Source: Streptomyces sp. A0642 (GTDB taxonomy: Bacteria > Actinomycetota > Actinomycetes > Streptomycetales > Streptomycetaceae). Taken from it: DNA of 64,000 nt. The stretch spans positions 62,001-126,000 of the forward strand of contig NZ_SSBL01000006.1 in assembly GCF_004795105.1 (NCBI RefSeq). Direction: 5' to 3'. The notes below the pieces were generated by a model that ran no database searches, was not told the DNA's origin, and saw nothing but the letters and a program-made list of their open reading frames with translations. Both the position numbers and the translations under genes were made by a program. Of this stretch, positions 37,290-48,608 are shown piece by piece (the stretch's first letter is position 1; each line of letters opens with the position of its first letter).

Positions 37290-37532
37290 GTGGCACCCAG
37301 GACGACGCCCCGGCAGCACGTGGCCCACTGGGACGAGCCGGATCTCGACCTCGGCAACGCCCGGTGGACATCCGGCAGTCAGGGCATCGGCGACGTCCAG
37401 ATCGCCTTCGTCGAGGGCTTCATCGCGATGCGCAACGCCGGGCGCCCCGGCAGCCGGCCGCTGGTCTTCAATCCGGCGCAATGGCGCACCTTCGTGGTGA
37501 ACGCCCGGCACGGCGAGTTCGACCCGGGCTGA
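37290..37532 (+). CDS. DUF397 small protein
   Basis: An 80-residue protein starting at GTG 37290, which has GGAGGAGCC upstream; an ATG at 37288 opens the wrong frame. The core ARWTSGSQGIGDVQIAFVE and LVFNPAQWRTFV pattern is DUF397. These proteins usually accompany an XRE-type regulator in streptomycetes, sometimes as toxin/antitoxin-like or BldB-linked pairs. Here no partner regulator is adjacent. Confidence 0.85.
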   Translation: MAPRTTPRQHVAHWDEPDLDLGNARWTSGSQGIGDVQIAFVEGFIAMRNAGRPGSRPLVFNPAQWRTFVVNARHGEFDPG

Positions 37533-37615
37533 CGGCCGCCCACCGGGCGGCGCGCGCCCCCCCTGCCTCACGCCCTCACGCGCGGCAGCGCGCCGGCCTG
37601 GGTAGCGTCGGGGGT

Positions 37616-38023
37616 GTGACAGGTGAGAGTGATCTTCGCGTCCTGCTGAGCGGCCTGCGTCCGGAGCTGAACCCGGGGCGCTACGTCTACGTGACCGCGC
37701 CCGACGGAGTCGTGCCCGAGGGCGCGCGCCCCGTCGTCACGGTCCGTGAGGCCGAAGGCCTCACTCTGGTACTCCCGCAGGCCGAGGCCGCTGCCGCCCG
37801 GCTGCCGTACTCCTACGTCGCCGGCTGGATCACCCTCCGTGTGCACTCGGCCCTGGAGGCCGTCGGGCTGACCGCCGCCGTCTCGCTCGCCCTCACCGAT
37901 GCGGGGATCAGCTGCAACGTGGTGGCCGGATTCCACCACGACCACCTCTTCGTCCCGTACGACCGGGCCGCCGAGGCCGTGGCCGTGCTGGAGACGCTTG
38001 CGGCGGAGTCGGCTGCTGGATGA
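37616..38023 (+). CDS. ACT-domain protein
   Basis: A 135-residue protein starting at GTG 37616. Two ACT-like halves are visible (LTLVLPQAEAAAARLPYSYVAGWITLRVHSALEAVGLTAAVSLALTDAGISCNVVAGF summarised: the second half, about residues 70-130, has the typical beta-alpha-beta pattern). Such stand-alone ACT proteins may sense amino acids or other small ligands. It is a single gene. Confidence 0.8.
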   Translation: MTGESDLRVLLSGLRPELNPGRYVYVTAPDGVVPEGARPVVTVREAEGLTLVLPQAEAAAARLPYSYVAGWITLRVHSALEAVGLTAAVSLALTDAGISCNVVAGFHHDHLFVPYDRAAEAVAVLETLAAESAAG

Positions 38024-38154
38024 CCCCGGGGCGCGAGGCTCCGGCGGCCGGCCGGGGCGCAGAGGCCGCCCGCGGCCCACCGCGGGACCCGCGGCAGGGC
38101 GGAGGCTGCCCGGCCCGGCTCGGCGGGGCGGCCCAGGACACGTAACATGTCTGC

Positions 38155-38655
38155 ATGTCCTTCCTCCGCCGCCGTAGCGCCGCCACACCCGCGGGCCCCG
38201 ACTTCGACGTCCTGGCCATGGACCCGGGCGACTGGCCCGGAAACCTCGGCGCCGGTCTGCTGCCCGCCCCCGACGGCAGCTGTCAGGGCGTCTTCCTGCG
38301 CTACGACCTCTTCGGCGGCCGCGGCCCCGCGATGATCATCGGCAACCTCCCGGAGGGCTCGCCCGCCCGCGAGACCGAGGAGGGCCAGGTCCCCTTCGAG
38401 GTGGCCCAGCTGCTGCTCGCGCTGGAGAACGACGAGCCGGTCGAGGTCACCGGCACCGAGGACATGCCCGTGATGCAGGGCGACAACCTGATGATCGTCC
38501 GCCGGGTGAAGCTCTCCGAGAGCCGCATCTCCTGCGTCCAGTTCGACCGCAGCGACGGTGTCCTCGTCACCATCGCCAGCTGGGACCGGCCCATCACCGA
38601 CGATCTGTACACCCTCCTGAAGCCGTTGCCCGCCGAGCTCTTCCAGCAGGGCTGA
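38155..38655 (+). CDS. Conserved actinobacterial protein of unknown function
   Basis: A 166-residue soluble protein with no signal peptide or membrane segment, acidic and hydrophilic, with a conserved-looking core (VAQLLLALENDEPVEVTG, then VQFDRSDGVLVTIASWDRPITDDLY). I do not recognise a domain with known function. It is convergent with the geosmin synthase gene. Confidence 0.8.
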   Translation: MSFLRRRSAATPAGPDFDVLAMDPGDWPGNLGAGLLPAPDGSCQGVFLRYDLFGGRGPAMIIGNLPEGSPARETEEGQVPFEVAQLLLALENDEPVEVTGTEDMPVMQGDNLMIVRRVKLSESRISCVQFDRSDGVLVTIASWDRPITDDLYTLLKPLPAELFQQG

Positions 38656-38737
38656 GCCCGGCGCACGGCTTCCCCGCCGACGTGGAAGGGGGGAGCCGGG
38701 CAGGCCCGCCGAGCGGTCATCACGACGGGCCGCACCC

Positions 38738-41353
<2,616 letters not shown>

Positions 41354-42685
41354 ATGACGTCCAAGCAGAGGACCGGACGCGCACGCGCGCTGACCACCGC
41401 CGGCGCACTGAGTCTGGCGCTGCTCAGTCCCGCGGCACACGCCGGCGCGGACGGGGTGCGGCCGGAGTGCCCGCGCGGTCTCGACTGCGACGGGGTGCCG
41501 GCCGCCTACCAGCAGACGGGCAACCCCGCCGACAAGGAGACGTACGGCAACTTCGACACCGCGGACCGGCCGCACAGCAACAAGATCAAATTCATCGTCC
41601 TCCACGACACCGAGGAGGACTTCGACACCACCCTGAAGATCTTCCAGAACCCGCTGAAGCAGACCTCGGCCCACTACGTGGTGCGCTCCGGCGACGGCCA
41701 TGTCACGCAGATGGTGAAGAACAAGGACGTCGCCTGGCAGGCCGGGAACTGGTACCTCAACACCCACTCGATCGGGATCGAGCAGGAAGGCGTCGCCACC
41801 GAGGGCGCGCAGTGGTACACGCCGGAGATGTACCGCTCGACGGCCGCACTCGTGCGCTACCTGGCCGCCGAGTACGACATCCCGCTCGACCGCCAGCACA
41901 TCATCGGCCACGACGGGGTGCCCCCCACCAGCGCCGCCGGCACCAGGAACATGCACTGGGACCCGGGCACCTACTGGGACTGGAACCGCTTCATGGCGCT
42001 CCTCCACAAGCCCACCGTGCCGACCGCCCACAAGGGCAGCGAACTCATCACCGTCAGCCCGCGGTTCAAGGACAACCCGCAGGCGTTCCGCGACTGCGAG
42101 AAGGGCGTCGACCTCCCCGTGCAGGGCTCCAGCGCCGTCCCGCTCCACACGGAACCCTCCGCGGACTCACCGCTGTTCTCCGACCCGGGTCTGCACACGG
42201 ACGGCTCGCCGGGCACCAACTGCGCCGCCGACTGGGGCAGCAAGATCAGCGCCACCCAGCAGGCCGTCGTCGCCGACCACGCACCCGGCTGGACGGCGAT
42301 CTGGTGGTATGGCAAGAAGGCCTGGTTCAGCACCCCGGACCGTACCCGCACCACCACCCCCACCTCCGGCTATGTCGTCAAGCCGAAGGCAGGCAAGGCG
42401 GAGGTGCCGGTGTACGGGGTGGCCTACCCGGAGAAGTCCGAGTACCCGGCGGGCTTCGCGGACCAACGGGTCGGCACGCCCCTGCCCTACACCATCAAGT
42501 CCGGGCAGTCCTACCCCGGCGGTGGGGAGGCCCCCACCGGCTTCTTCTACGCACCGACGATCGACTCCTCCTACCCCCTGGACCACGCGTACTTCCCCGG
42601 CAAGGAAACGTACGTGACGGTCCAGATCGGCCACCGCATCGCCTTCGTGAAGGCATCCGACGTGGACATCGTCCGCGCACACTGA
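41354..42685 (+). CDS. Secreted N-acetylmuramoyl-L-alanine amidase (Amidase_2/PGRP)
   Basis: A 443-residue secreted protein. The ATG at 41354 follows AGAAGGG and opens a signal peptide ending near AHAG. The amidase domain spans about residues 65-225, with zinc-site candidates in IVLHDTEED, the HSIGIEQEG segment and the IIGHDGVPP region, plus HYVVRSGDGHVTQMV. The C-terminal half is an uncharacterised extension with SH3-like repeats (TAIWWYGKKAWFSTPD). It would cleave the muramyl-L-alanine bond of peptidoglycan outside the cell, in wall remodelling or competitor lysis. Confidence 0.92.
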   Translation: MTSKQRTGRARALTTAGALSLALLSPAAHAGADGVRPECPRGLDCDGVPAAYQQTGNPADKETYGNFDTADRPHSNKIKFIVLHDTEEDFDTTLKIFQNPLKQTSAHYVVRSGDGHVTQMVKNKDVAWQAGNWYLNTHSIGIEQEGVATEGAQWYTPEMYRSTAALVRYLAAEYDIPLDRQHIIGHDGVPPTSAAGTRNMHWDPGTYWDWNRFMALLHKPTVPTAHKGSELITVSPRFKDNPQAFRDCEKGVDLPVQGSSAVPLHTEPSADSPLFSDPGLHTDGSPGTNCAADWGSKISATQQAVVADHAPGWTAIWWYGKKAWFSTPDRTRTTTPTSGYVVKPKAGKAEVPVYGVAYPEKSEYPAGFADQRVGTPLPYTIKSGQSYPGGGEAPTGFFYAPTIDSSYPLDHAYFPGKETYVTVQIGHRIAFVKASDVDIVRAH

Positions 42686-42720
42686 GCGCGAACGCCCCCG
42701 TGGGCCGGGGCGGCACGACA

Positions 42721-42764
42721 GCGCGCTGCGGGGCCGGTGTGTCGGCACCGGACCCGCAGCGCGC
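42721..42764. terminator. Bidirectional hairpin terminator
   Basis: 19-bp arms with one mismatch (42721-42739 and 42746-42764), loop TGTCGG. It lies between the convergent amidase (ends 42685) and APH-fold gene (ends 42784). Confidence 0.9.
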
Positions 42765-42783
42765 ATTTCCCCCGTCGGACAGG

Positions 42784-43923
42784 TCAGCGAGTACCGACGG
42801 CAGCGCGCACGGCACTCCGCGCCATGGCGCAGTCGTCGTGCAGGCGGCGCAGCAGCAGCCGCTGCTCCTCACTCGACGAGAGCGCCCCCGGTCGGTCCTG
42901 CCCCGTCCTGGCCGGCGCGGTGGTGTCCCGCATCGCCCGCTGGAGGGCCGTCTCGTACGTACGGATCTCCCGGGTCAGCACCAGCATCAGGTTGACCAGG
43001 AAAGCGTCCCGCGCCGCAGGGCCCGCGACCTGGGCCAGCTGACTGATCTGACGCCGCGCCACCGGGGCGTCGCCCAGCACCGTCCAGAGCGTCGCCAGGT
43101 CGTATCCCGGCAGGTACCAGCCGGCGTGTTCCCAGTCCACCAGGACCGGACCGGTCGGCGACAGGAGGATGTTGGAGAGCAGCGCGTCACCGTGGCAGAA
43201 CTGCCCCATGCCCTGCCGGCCCCCGGCGTGGGCCAGGCCGTGCAGCAGCTTCTGCAGGTCGCCCAGATCACGGTCGGTGAACAGACCGAGCTCGTGATAG
43301 CGCGCGATGCGTGCCGCGTAGTCCAGCGGGGCGTCGAACAGACCGGCCGGCGGACGCCAGGCGTTGACCCGGCTGACCGCACCGAGCACGGCCCGCAGAT
43401 CGGCCCGGGGCGGAGCCTCCGCCGGGTGCCTGGTCAACGCCGCCACCCGGCCGGGCATCCGCTCGATGACCAGGGTGCAGTTCTCCGGGTCCGCGGCGAT
43501 GAGCCGGGGCACCCGGACCGGCGGGCGGTGCCGGACGAACGCCCGGTATGCCGCTATTTCGTGCCTGAAACGCTCCGACCACGCGGGGGAGTGGTCCAGT
43601 AAACACTTGGCGACCGCGGTCGCGCGGCCGGTGGAACCGACGAGGAGGACCGAACGGCCGCTGCGCCGCAGCACCTGCACGGGGTTGAACTCCGGGCAGA
43701 TGCGGTGCACCGAGGCGATCGCCATCCTCAGCTGAGCGCCCTGCGGGCCGGACAGGTCCAGCCTCCCGCTGAGGGAAGGGGCGCCCGGCCCTGCCACGCG
43801 CCGGGTCCGGCCGATGGCGGGCGCGGGAACGACGGCGCGAGGGTCGAGATACGGTCCGCCACCGCCTCCCAGGGGACGCAGCGGCCGGGGCGGGGCGGAC
43901 ACGGAGGACGATGCTGTGTACAT
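42784..43923 (-). CDS. Aminoglycoside phosphotransferase-fold (APH) kinase-like protein
   Basis: A 379-residue protein. The catalytic loop [11 protein letters not shown] lies near residues 243-253 and the metal-binding DWEH near 263. A Lys-bearing ATP-site strand, TAVAKCLLD, is near residues 102-110. The N-terminal 70 residues are Pro/Gly-rich and may be disordered. It probably phosphorylates a small hydroxylated substrate (sugar, choline or antibiotic); no specific substrate can be assigned. Leu108 uses the rare TTA codon (43600-43602), which suggests bldA-dependent expression. It is divergent from an nsdA-like regulator gene. Confidence 0.85.
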   Translation of the reverse strand: MYTASSSVSAPPRPLRPLGGGGGPYLDPRAVVPAPAIGRTRRVAGPGAPSLSGRLDLSGPQGAQLRMAIASVHRICPEFNPVQVLRRSGRSVLLVGSTGRATAVAKCLLDHSPAWSERFRHEIAAYRAFVRHRPPVRVPRLIAADPENCTLVIERMPGRVAALTRHPAEAPPRADLRAVLGAVSRVNAWRPPAGLFDAPLDYAARIARYHELGLFTDRDLGDLQKLLHGLAHAGGRQGMGQFCHGDALLSNILLSPTGPVLVDWEHAGWYLPGYDLATLWTVLGDAPVARRQISQLAQVAGPAARDAFLVNLMLVLTREIRTYETALQRAMRDTTAPARTGQDRPGALSSSEEQRLLLRRLHDDCAMARSAVRAAVGTR

Positions 43924-44073
43924 GGGCGAGACAGATCCCTTCGTGCGCCGACAAGTTGCGTGCGCCGCCCCGGCCGGCGGCCGTCCGGCACCCTGGGGAG
44001 TACCGAGGGCTGCCGGGCGGGGTGGCGCTTTCCTACCTGACACCGGAGCACGGGTGTCTCTCGACCTAGCGCA

Positions 44074-44093
44074 CCCTGGCGAACCCTGGCGAA
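44074..44093 (+). repeat. Tandem 10-bp repeat upstream of nsdA-like gene
   Basis: CCCTGGCGAA occurs twice in perfect tandem, about 62-81 bp upstream of the nsdA-like start, within the divergent promoter region. It could be a regulator half-site pair. Confidence 0.5.
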
Positions 44094-44154
44094 TAGTCGC
44101 GAGGCATCTGACACGGGGTTACTGTCAACACAGCCGAGAACCTGGGGGCTTGAC

Positions 44155-45651
44155 GTGACCGGAGAACCCAACACCCGCCTGTCAGATCTGTTCGGCCTCG
44201 CCGGCTGGTCCAAGGGCGAACTCGCGAGAGCGGTGAACCGGAAGGCGGCGGCCATGGGCCACCCGCAGCTGGCGACCGACACCTCGCGCGTCAGGCGCTG
44301 GATCGACATGGGGGAATCCCCGCGCGATCCCGTGCCCGAGGTGCTGGCAGCCCTGTTCACCGAGCGGCTCGGTCGTGTCGTGACCATCGAGGACCTCGGG
44401 TTCGGCCGACGCGGGCGTGTGGGGAAGCGGCGAGAGACCGGGACGGAAGACAATCCCGATCAACTCCCGTGGGCGCCCGAGCGGACGGCAGCGGTCCTCA
44501 CCGAATTCACGGGAATGGACCTCATGCTCAACCGACGCGGCTTGGTGAGCGCGGGCGCCGCGCTCGCCGCCGGCTCCACGATCGCCGGCCCCATGCACGA
44601 CTGGCTGCACACCGACCCCGTACTGGCGGCCGACGCCCCACGCATCGACGACCCCGTGCACGCGGACCCGGCCGGCTACGACCGGTACGAGGCCGCGCCC
44701 ATCGGCTCGGAGGAGATCGAGGCGCTGGAACGCTCCGTGGAGGTGTTCCGAGCCTGGGACGCCGCCCGCGGCGGCGGCCTCCAGCGCAAGGCCGTGGTGG
44801 GCCAGCTGAACGAGGTGGGAGGCATGCTCGCCTACCGCCACCCCGACCACCTGCAGCGCCGTCTCTGGGGCGTTGCCGCCAATCTCGCCGTACTCGCGGG
44901 CTGGATGTCCCACGACGTCGGCCTCGAACCCACCGCCCAGAAGTACTTCGTCATCGCCGCGCACGCCGCGCGCGAAGGCGGTGACCGGCCGCGGGCGGGC
45001 GAAGCACTGTCCAGGGCGGCCCGTCAGATGGTCCACCTCGGCCGCCCCGACGACGCGCTCGACCTCATGAAACTCGCCAAATCCGGCTCGGGCGACATGG
45101 TTCTGCCCCGCACTCAGGCGATGCTGCACACCATCGAGGCCTGGGCGCAGGCGTCCATGGGCCGGGGGCAGGCCATGCGGCGCACGCTCGGCCTGGCGGA
45201 GGAGCTGTTCGTCTCCGACAAGGGCGATGTGCCACCGCCCAGTTGGATGCAGATGTTCGACGAGGCCGATCTGCACGGCATGCAGGCCCTGGCGTTCCGC
45301 ACGCTCGCCGAACACGACCCCTCGGCGGCCGTCACCGCCCAGCGCCACGCGAAGCAGGCACTGGAGCTGCGGATCAACGGACGCCAACGCTCCAAGATCT
45401 TCGACTACATCTCGCTCGCCTCGGCCTGCTTCATCGCCGACGACCCCGAGCAGGCCGACCGTTACGCCCGGCTCGCCCTGGTGACGATGGGGGAGACCTC
45501 CTCGCACCGCACCTGGGACCGGCTGCGCGAGATGTACCGGCTGACGGGCCAGTTCGCGGGCTACGCGAAGATCAAGGACCTGCGCGAGGAGATCGAGCTC
45601 TCGCTGCCGCCGACCTCCGGCACCAAGAGGCCCAGGAATTCAGAGATCTGA
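44155..45651 (+). CDS. nsdA: NsdA-family developmental regulator (TPR-like)
   Basis: A 498-residue regulator starting at GTG 44155 behind a GGGGG tract. The N-terminal segment (LAGWSKGELARAVNRKAAAMG, then DTSRVRRWIDMGESPRDPVPEVLAALF) looks like a DNA-binding XRE-type region. The rest is helical TPR-like sequence (QKYFVIAAHAAREGGDRPRAGEALSRAAR). It closely resembles NsdA, a negative regulator of sporulation and antibiotic production in Streptomyces coelicolor; I am confident of the family, less so of orthology. It sits between two genes with TTA codons. Confidence 0.75.
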   Translation: MTGEPNTRLSDLFGLAGWSKGELARAVNRKAAAMGHPQLATDTSRVRRWIDMGESPRDPVPEVLAALFTERLGRVVTIEDLGFGRRGRVGKRRETGTEDNPDQLPWAPERTAAVLTEFTGMDLMLNRRGLVSAGAALAAGSTIAGPMHDWLHTDPVLAADAPRIDDPVHADPAGYDRYEAAPIGSEEIEALERSVEVFRAWDAARGGGLQRKAVVGQLNEVGGMLAYRHPDHLQRRLWGVAANLAVLAGWMSHDVGLEPTAQKYFVIAAHAAREGGDRPRAGEALSRAARQMVHLGRPDDALDLMKLAKSGSGDMVLPRTQAMLHTIEAWAQASMGRGQAMRRTLGLAEELFVSDKGDVPPPSWMQMFDEADLHGMQALAFRTLAEHDPSAAVTAQRHAKQALELRINGRQRSKIFDYISLASACFIADDPEQADRYARLALVTMGETSSHRTWDRLREMYRLTGQFAGYAKIKDLREEIELSLPPTSGTKRPRNSEI

Positions 45652-45661
45652 TCCCGGCCGC

Positions 45662-45679
45662 CACGGCGACGGCGCCGTG
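45662..45679 (+). terminator. Short hairpin after nsdA-like gene
   Basis: CACGGCG, loop ACGG, CGCCGTG, beginning 11 bp after the stop codon. It is a modest stem and may be a terminator. Confidence 0.4.
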
Positions 45680-45813
45680 ACGACAAGGGTCCAGGAAGAA
45701 GAGAGGCCGCGAAGAAGGCGGGATTCAGAAGGCGCGGTCCAGAAGCGTGCCGTGAAGCACAGGGGCGCTCCATCGCGTCGGCGCCGCTCCCCACCCACCA
45801 TGCCCGGTTCGCG

Positions 45814-47274
45814 CTACGCCCCGATGCGGGCGATCAGCACGCACGCGTCGTCCAGTCGCTCGGCTCCGCCGAACTCCTCGACGACCGCTTGTACGCACTC
45901 CTGCGCCGTACGGGCTTCGGCGAAGCGCGGCGCCAGTCCGAGCAGTGTGTCGGTGCCAGGCCGGAGGCCGTTGTGCGGGCTCCCGGTGCCCCGGGCGAGC
46001 CCGTCGGTGTGCAGGACGAGCACGTCGCCGGGCAGCAGGTGCACTTCGTCCTGCTCGTAGGCGACCCCGGACGCCGCTCCCAGGAGCACCCCGTCCGGCG
46101 GGGGAATCGGACGCCCGGCTCCGTTGCGGAAGAGTAGCGGCGCCGGGTGTCCGGCCTGCGCCCATTCCAGACTGCGGGTGGCGGGGTCGAACCGACAGCA
46201 CACCGCGCTGCCGAGCGCGGGCTGGACCGATGTCTCCATTAACTGGTTCAGGTGGCCCATCAGGGCTCCGGGCTCGATCCCGGCCACGGCCATGCCGCGC
46301 AGCGCGCCCAGGATCATCGCCATGGAGGAGGTCGCCTGAATGCCGTGACCGGTTAGATCGCCGACCGTGAGCAGCGTCCGGCCGTCCGGCAGCTCCATCG
46401 CGTCGTACCAGCCGCCGCCGATCAGGGCGATCGAATCCGACGGCAGGTAGTGGGACGCGATGTCCAGCGAACCGGGCCCCTGGTCCGGGAGGGTCAGCGA
46501 ACCCCGCCACGGCGGAAGCACGGCCTCCCGCAGTTCCACGGCCATCCGGCGTTCGGTCCTGGCGATGTGCTGCTCGCGGCGCAGCGAGTCCTGCGTCCGG
46601 TCCAGAACCTGCTGGCTGCGGCGCAGCGCGCTGACATCGCGCAGGACCGCCCACATGGAGGCGGTGCAGCCGTCGGCGTCGAGGACGGGTTCGCCCATCA
46701 TGTGCAGGGTGCGGGTCTGGCCGTCAGTGCGCAGGATGCGGAACTCGCCGTCTATCGGCTTGCCGTCGACCAGGCAGGCCGTCACCAGCGCCGTGAGCAG
46801 AGGCTGGTCCTCGGGCACGAGCACGGAGGGGAGGTCGTCCAGAGAGAGCGGACCCGCCTCGGCGGTGCGGCCGAAGATCCGGAGCAGCTCCTGCGACCAG
46901 CTCACCTCGTCGGTCAGCAGATTCCATTCGGCGCTGCCGACCCGGCCGATCAGCGAACCGGCCTGTTCGTCGGCGGTCGCGTTCCGGGAAGGCGGCAGCG
47001 CGGCTCCGGCGGCGAACCGGTCCGCGGCCTCCGACGGCAGCCCCTGCCTGAGCTGTCCCAGGTGGGCGCCCAGGTCGTCGAGCTGATGGACCGCCAGATC
47101 GCACAGCGCACGCTGCCAGCGGAGCTGGGGGTCGTCCTCGTCGACGAGGACGGTCTCCCGCCGCACCGCGTCCACGTCGCCGCGCAGCCGGTGCGTCCGG
47201 TTGATCAACGCGTCGACGGCATCGCGCTCGGGCGGCTGGGGGGCGGGGCGGTCCGCCGGCGGGTGGGGCTGCAT
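45814..47274 (-). CDS. PAS-domain SpoIIE/RsbU-type PP2C phosphatase
   Basis: A 486-residue protein. The ATG at 47274 follows GGAGTACGAC; a long upstream frame extension lacks support. The N-terminal helical region (about 1-110) is followed by a PAS domain (GRVGSAEWNLLTDEVSWSQELLRIFGR, about 115-235). A linker coiled coil comes next, and then a SpoIIE phosphatase domain (about 255-486) with metal Asp residues in GGGWYDAMEL and TVGDLTGHG. It probably dephosphorylates an anti-anti-sigma factor in a partner-switch pathway. Leu345 is a TTA codon (46240-46242), linking it to bldA control. Confidence 0.9.
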   Translation of the reverse strand: MQPHPPADRPAPQPPERDAVDALINRTHRLRGDVDAVRRETVLVDEDDPQLRWQRALCDLAVHQLDDLGAHLGQLRQGLPSEAADRFAAGAALPPSRNATADEQAGSLIGRVGSAEWNLLTDEVSWSQELLRIFGRTAEAGPLSLDDLPSVLVPEDQPLLTALVTACLVDGKPIDGEFRILRTDGQTRTLHMMGEPVLDADGCTASMWAVLRDVSALRRSQQVLDRTQDSLRREQHIARTERRMAVELREAVLPPWRGSLTLPDQGPGSLDIASHYLPSDSIALIGGGWYDAMELPDGRTLLTVGDLTGHGIQATSSMAMILGALRGMAVAGIEPGALMGHLNQLMETSVQPALGSAVCCRFDPATRSLEWAQAGHPAPLLFRNGAGRPIPPPDGVLLGAASGVAYEQDEVHLLPGDVLVLHTDGLARGTGSPHNGLRPGTDTLLGLAPRFAEARTAQECVQAVVEEFGGAERLDDACVLIARIGA

Positions 47275-47541
47275 GTCGTACTCCGATACAGGCGCGGTAC
47301 AACCAGGTGTGAGGGTGGACCGGATACGACTGTCGCACAGCCGCCATGAGCCCGTAAGTGCTTTGGCAACACTCGATGCGTTCTTGCAGCTGGCATATGT
47401 CAGCGGCTGATCGGAACCGGTTTCCTTCGAACACCCTTGCTGTCTACGGCTGTTGATGCAAGTCATCCCGGGCTCGATCCCTGCGCGCCCGCCCCTGAGC
47501 GCTGCTTTCGCGCGGTCGCGCGGGCCGGCCGGGCATATGCG
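47275..47541. other. Upstream region of SpoIIE phosphatase
   Basis: No gene is seen. It contains the phosphatase promoter on the minus strand. The minus-strand frame that continues through it has no ribosome-binding site and no domain. Confidence 0.5.
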
Positions 47542-47576
47542 GGCCGGAGCCCCCACGCGGGGCGGGGGCTCCGGCC
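47542..47576 (-). terminator. Hairpin terminator of small secreted protein gene
   Basis: A 13-bp perfect stem: GGCCGGAGCCCCC (47542-47554) and GGGGGCTCCGGCC (47564-47576). It starts 19 bp after the stop of the minus-strand gene ending at 47596. Confidence 0.85.
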
Positions 47577-47595
47577 GTGAGGGCTGTCCGCGCTG

Positions 47596-47889
47596 TCAGC
47601 AGAGGGCGATGCGGCCGTAGGAGCCCATCTTCCACTTCCACTCGAGGGTCTCGCCGGGGGTGGTGGTCCAGCAGCTCCGGTCGGGGCCGTGGTCGATCAC
47701 CAGCTGGATGTGCATGTTCCGGCCGCAGTTGTTGGTCGTCCAGGCGGTCTTGTTCTGCTTGACGACCTCGCGCGCCACGCACGCGGGGGCGGTGTCCCCG
47801 GCGGCGGCCGCCGGGCCGGCCGCGGTGAGGGAGCAGGCGGTGATCATCGCGGCGGCCGCGAGCGTGGTCAGGGTGTTCTTCGGGCGCAT
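47596..47889 (-). CDS. Small secreted four-cysteine protein, tendamistat-like spacing
   Basis: A 97-residue secreted protein with a signal peptide ending near AAAAG at residue 31. The mature part of about 66 residues has four Cys (APACVA, TNNCGR, DRSCWTTTPG, terminal ALC). The Cys order, the S-C-x-x-x-x-PG turn and the C-terminal Cys recall the tendamistat alpha-amylase inhibitor fold (C11-C27, C45-C73), with spacings of 18/18/24 here versus 16/18/28. The inhibitory Trp-Arg-Tyr triplet of tendamistat is not present. It may be a fold relative with another target; inhibitor function is unproven. Start ATG 47889 with GAGGAACG upstream. Confidence 0.65.
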   Translation of the reverse strand: MRPKNTLTTLAAAAMITACSLTAAGPAAAAGDTAPACVAREVVKQNKTAWTTNNCGRNMHIQLVIDHGPDRSCWTTTPGETLEWKWKMGSYGRIALC

Positions 47890-48045
47890 GTCTCACGTTC
47901 CTCGGGAAGTCGGCGGGAATGCCGGGCGCAGAGATCAACGAGCGCCCCGGTCCCGCGTGACGGCCGCCGGGGGCTGCCCGGGTGGCGTCCGGAGGGCGGG
48001 CCGGGGGCCGGGAATGCTCCCGCGTGCGCCCGCGTTACATCGGCA

Positions 48046-48066
48046 GAACGAAAACGAATCCCGTTC
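48046..48066 (+). promoter_or_regulatory. Candidate Zur box upstream of rpmG
   Basis: The dyad GAACG-N11-CGTTC has an AAAACGAATCC centre, 41 bp before the L33 start. It partially resembles streptomycete Zur boxes (GAAAACGATTTTC type). The Cys-free L33/L31 pair downstream is the kind of gene set that Zur represses. Confidence 0.4.
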
Positions 48067-48107
48067 CCATCAAGGGTCGGGATCGGTGCAGCAGCCCGGA
48101 GGTGCCC

Positions 48108-48272
48108 ATGGCCCGCAGTGAGACCCGCCCCGTCGTCACCCTCCGCTCGACCGCAGGAACCGGTCAGAGCTATGTGACGCGCAAGAGCCGTCGGAACGAC
48201 CCCGACCGCCTGGTTCTGCGCAAGTACGACCCCGCGGCCGGCCGGCACGTGCTGTTCCGCGAGGAACGCTGA
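48108..48272 (+). CDS. rpmG: 50S ribosomal protein bL33, zinc-independent paralogue
   Basis: A 54-residue ribosomal protein starting at ATG 48108 with GGAGGTG. It matches bL33 ([25 protein letters not shown]) and has no Cys, so it cannot bind zinc. Streptomycetes encode such Cys-minus paralogues that replace zinc-binding L33 when zinc is scarce, normally under Zur. It is followed 72 bp later by a Cys-free L31. Confidence 0.95.
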   Translation: MARSETRPVVTLRSTAGTGQSYVTRKSRRNDPDRLVLRKYDPAAGRHVLFREER

Positions 48273-48344
48273 CCGTCGCCACACCCTCGCCGGGCGGCCC
48301 CGCGCCGTCCGTCCGTCCGTCCTCGCACCAGGGAAGGAACACCC

Positions 48345-48608
48345 ATGAAGTCCCGAATCCACCCCGTCTCCCGTCCGGTGGTCTTCCGCGACCGCGCCGC
48401 GGGGGCGGCCTTCCTCACCCGCTCCACCGCGGATTCCGATCGGCGTGTGACGTGGGAGGACGGCCGTAGCTATCCCGTCATCGACGTGGAGACCTCGTCG
48501 GCGAGCCACCCGTTCTACACGGGATCCCGGCAGGTGCTGGACACGACCGGCCGGATCGAACGGTTCCACCGTCGCTACGGCGCCGGGCTGCCCGTCACCG
48601 GCGAGTGA
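48345..48608 (+). CDS. rpmE2: 50S ribosomal protein bL31, type B (zinc-independent)
   Basis: An 87-residue type-B bL31 ([16 protein letters not shown], then [26 protein letters not shown]) with no Cys, the paralogue that displaces zinc-containing L31 during zinc limitation. A GAAGGAACACC ribosome-binding site precedes the ATG. It probably forms an operon with the upstream rpmG. Confidence 0.95.
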   Translation: MKSRIHPVSRPVVFRDRAAGAAFLTRSTADSDRRVTWEDGRSYPVIDVETSSASHPFYTGSRQVLDTTGRIERFHRRYGAGLPVTGE

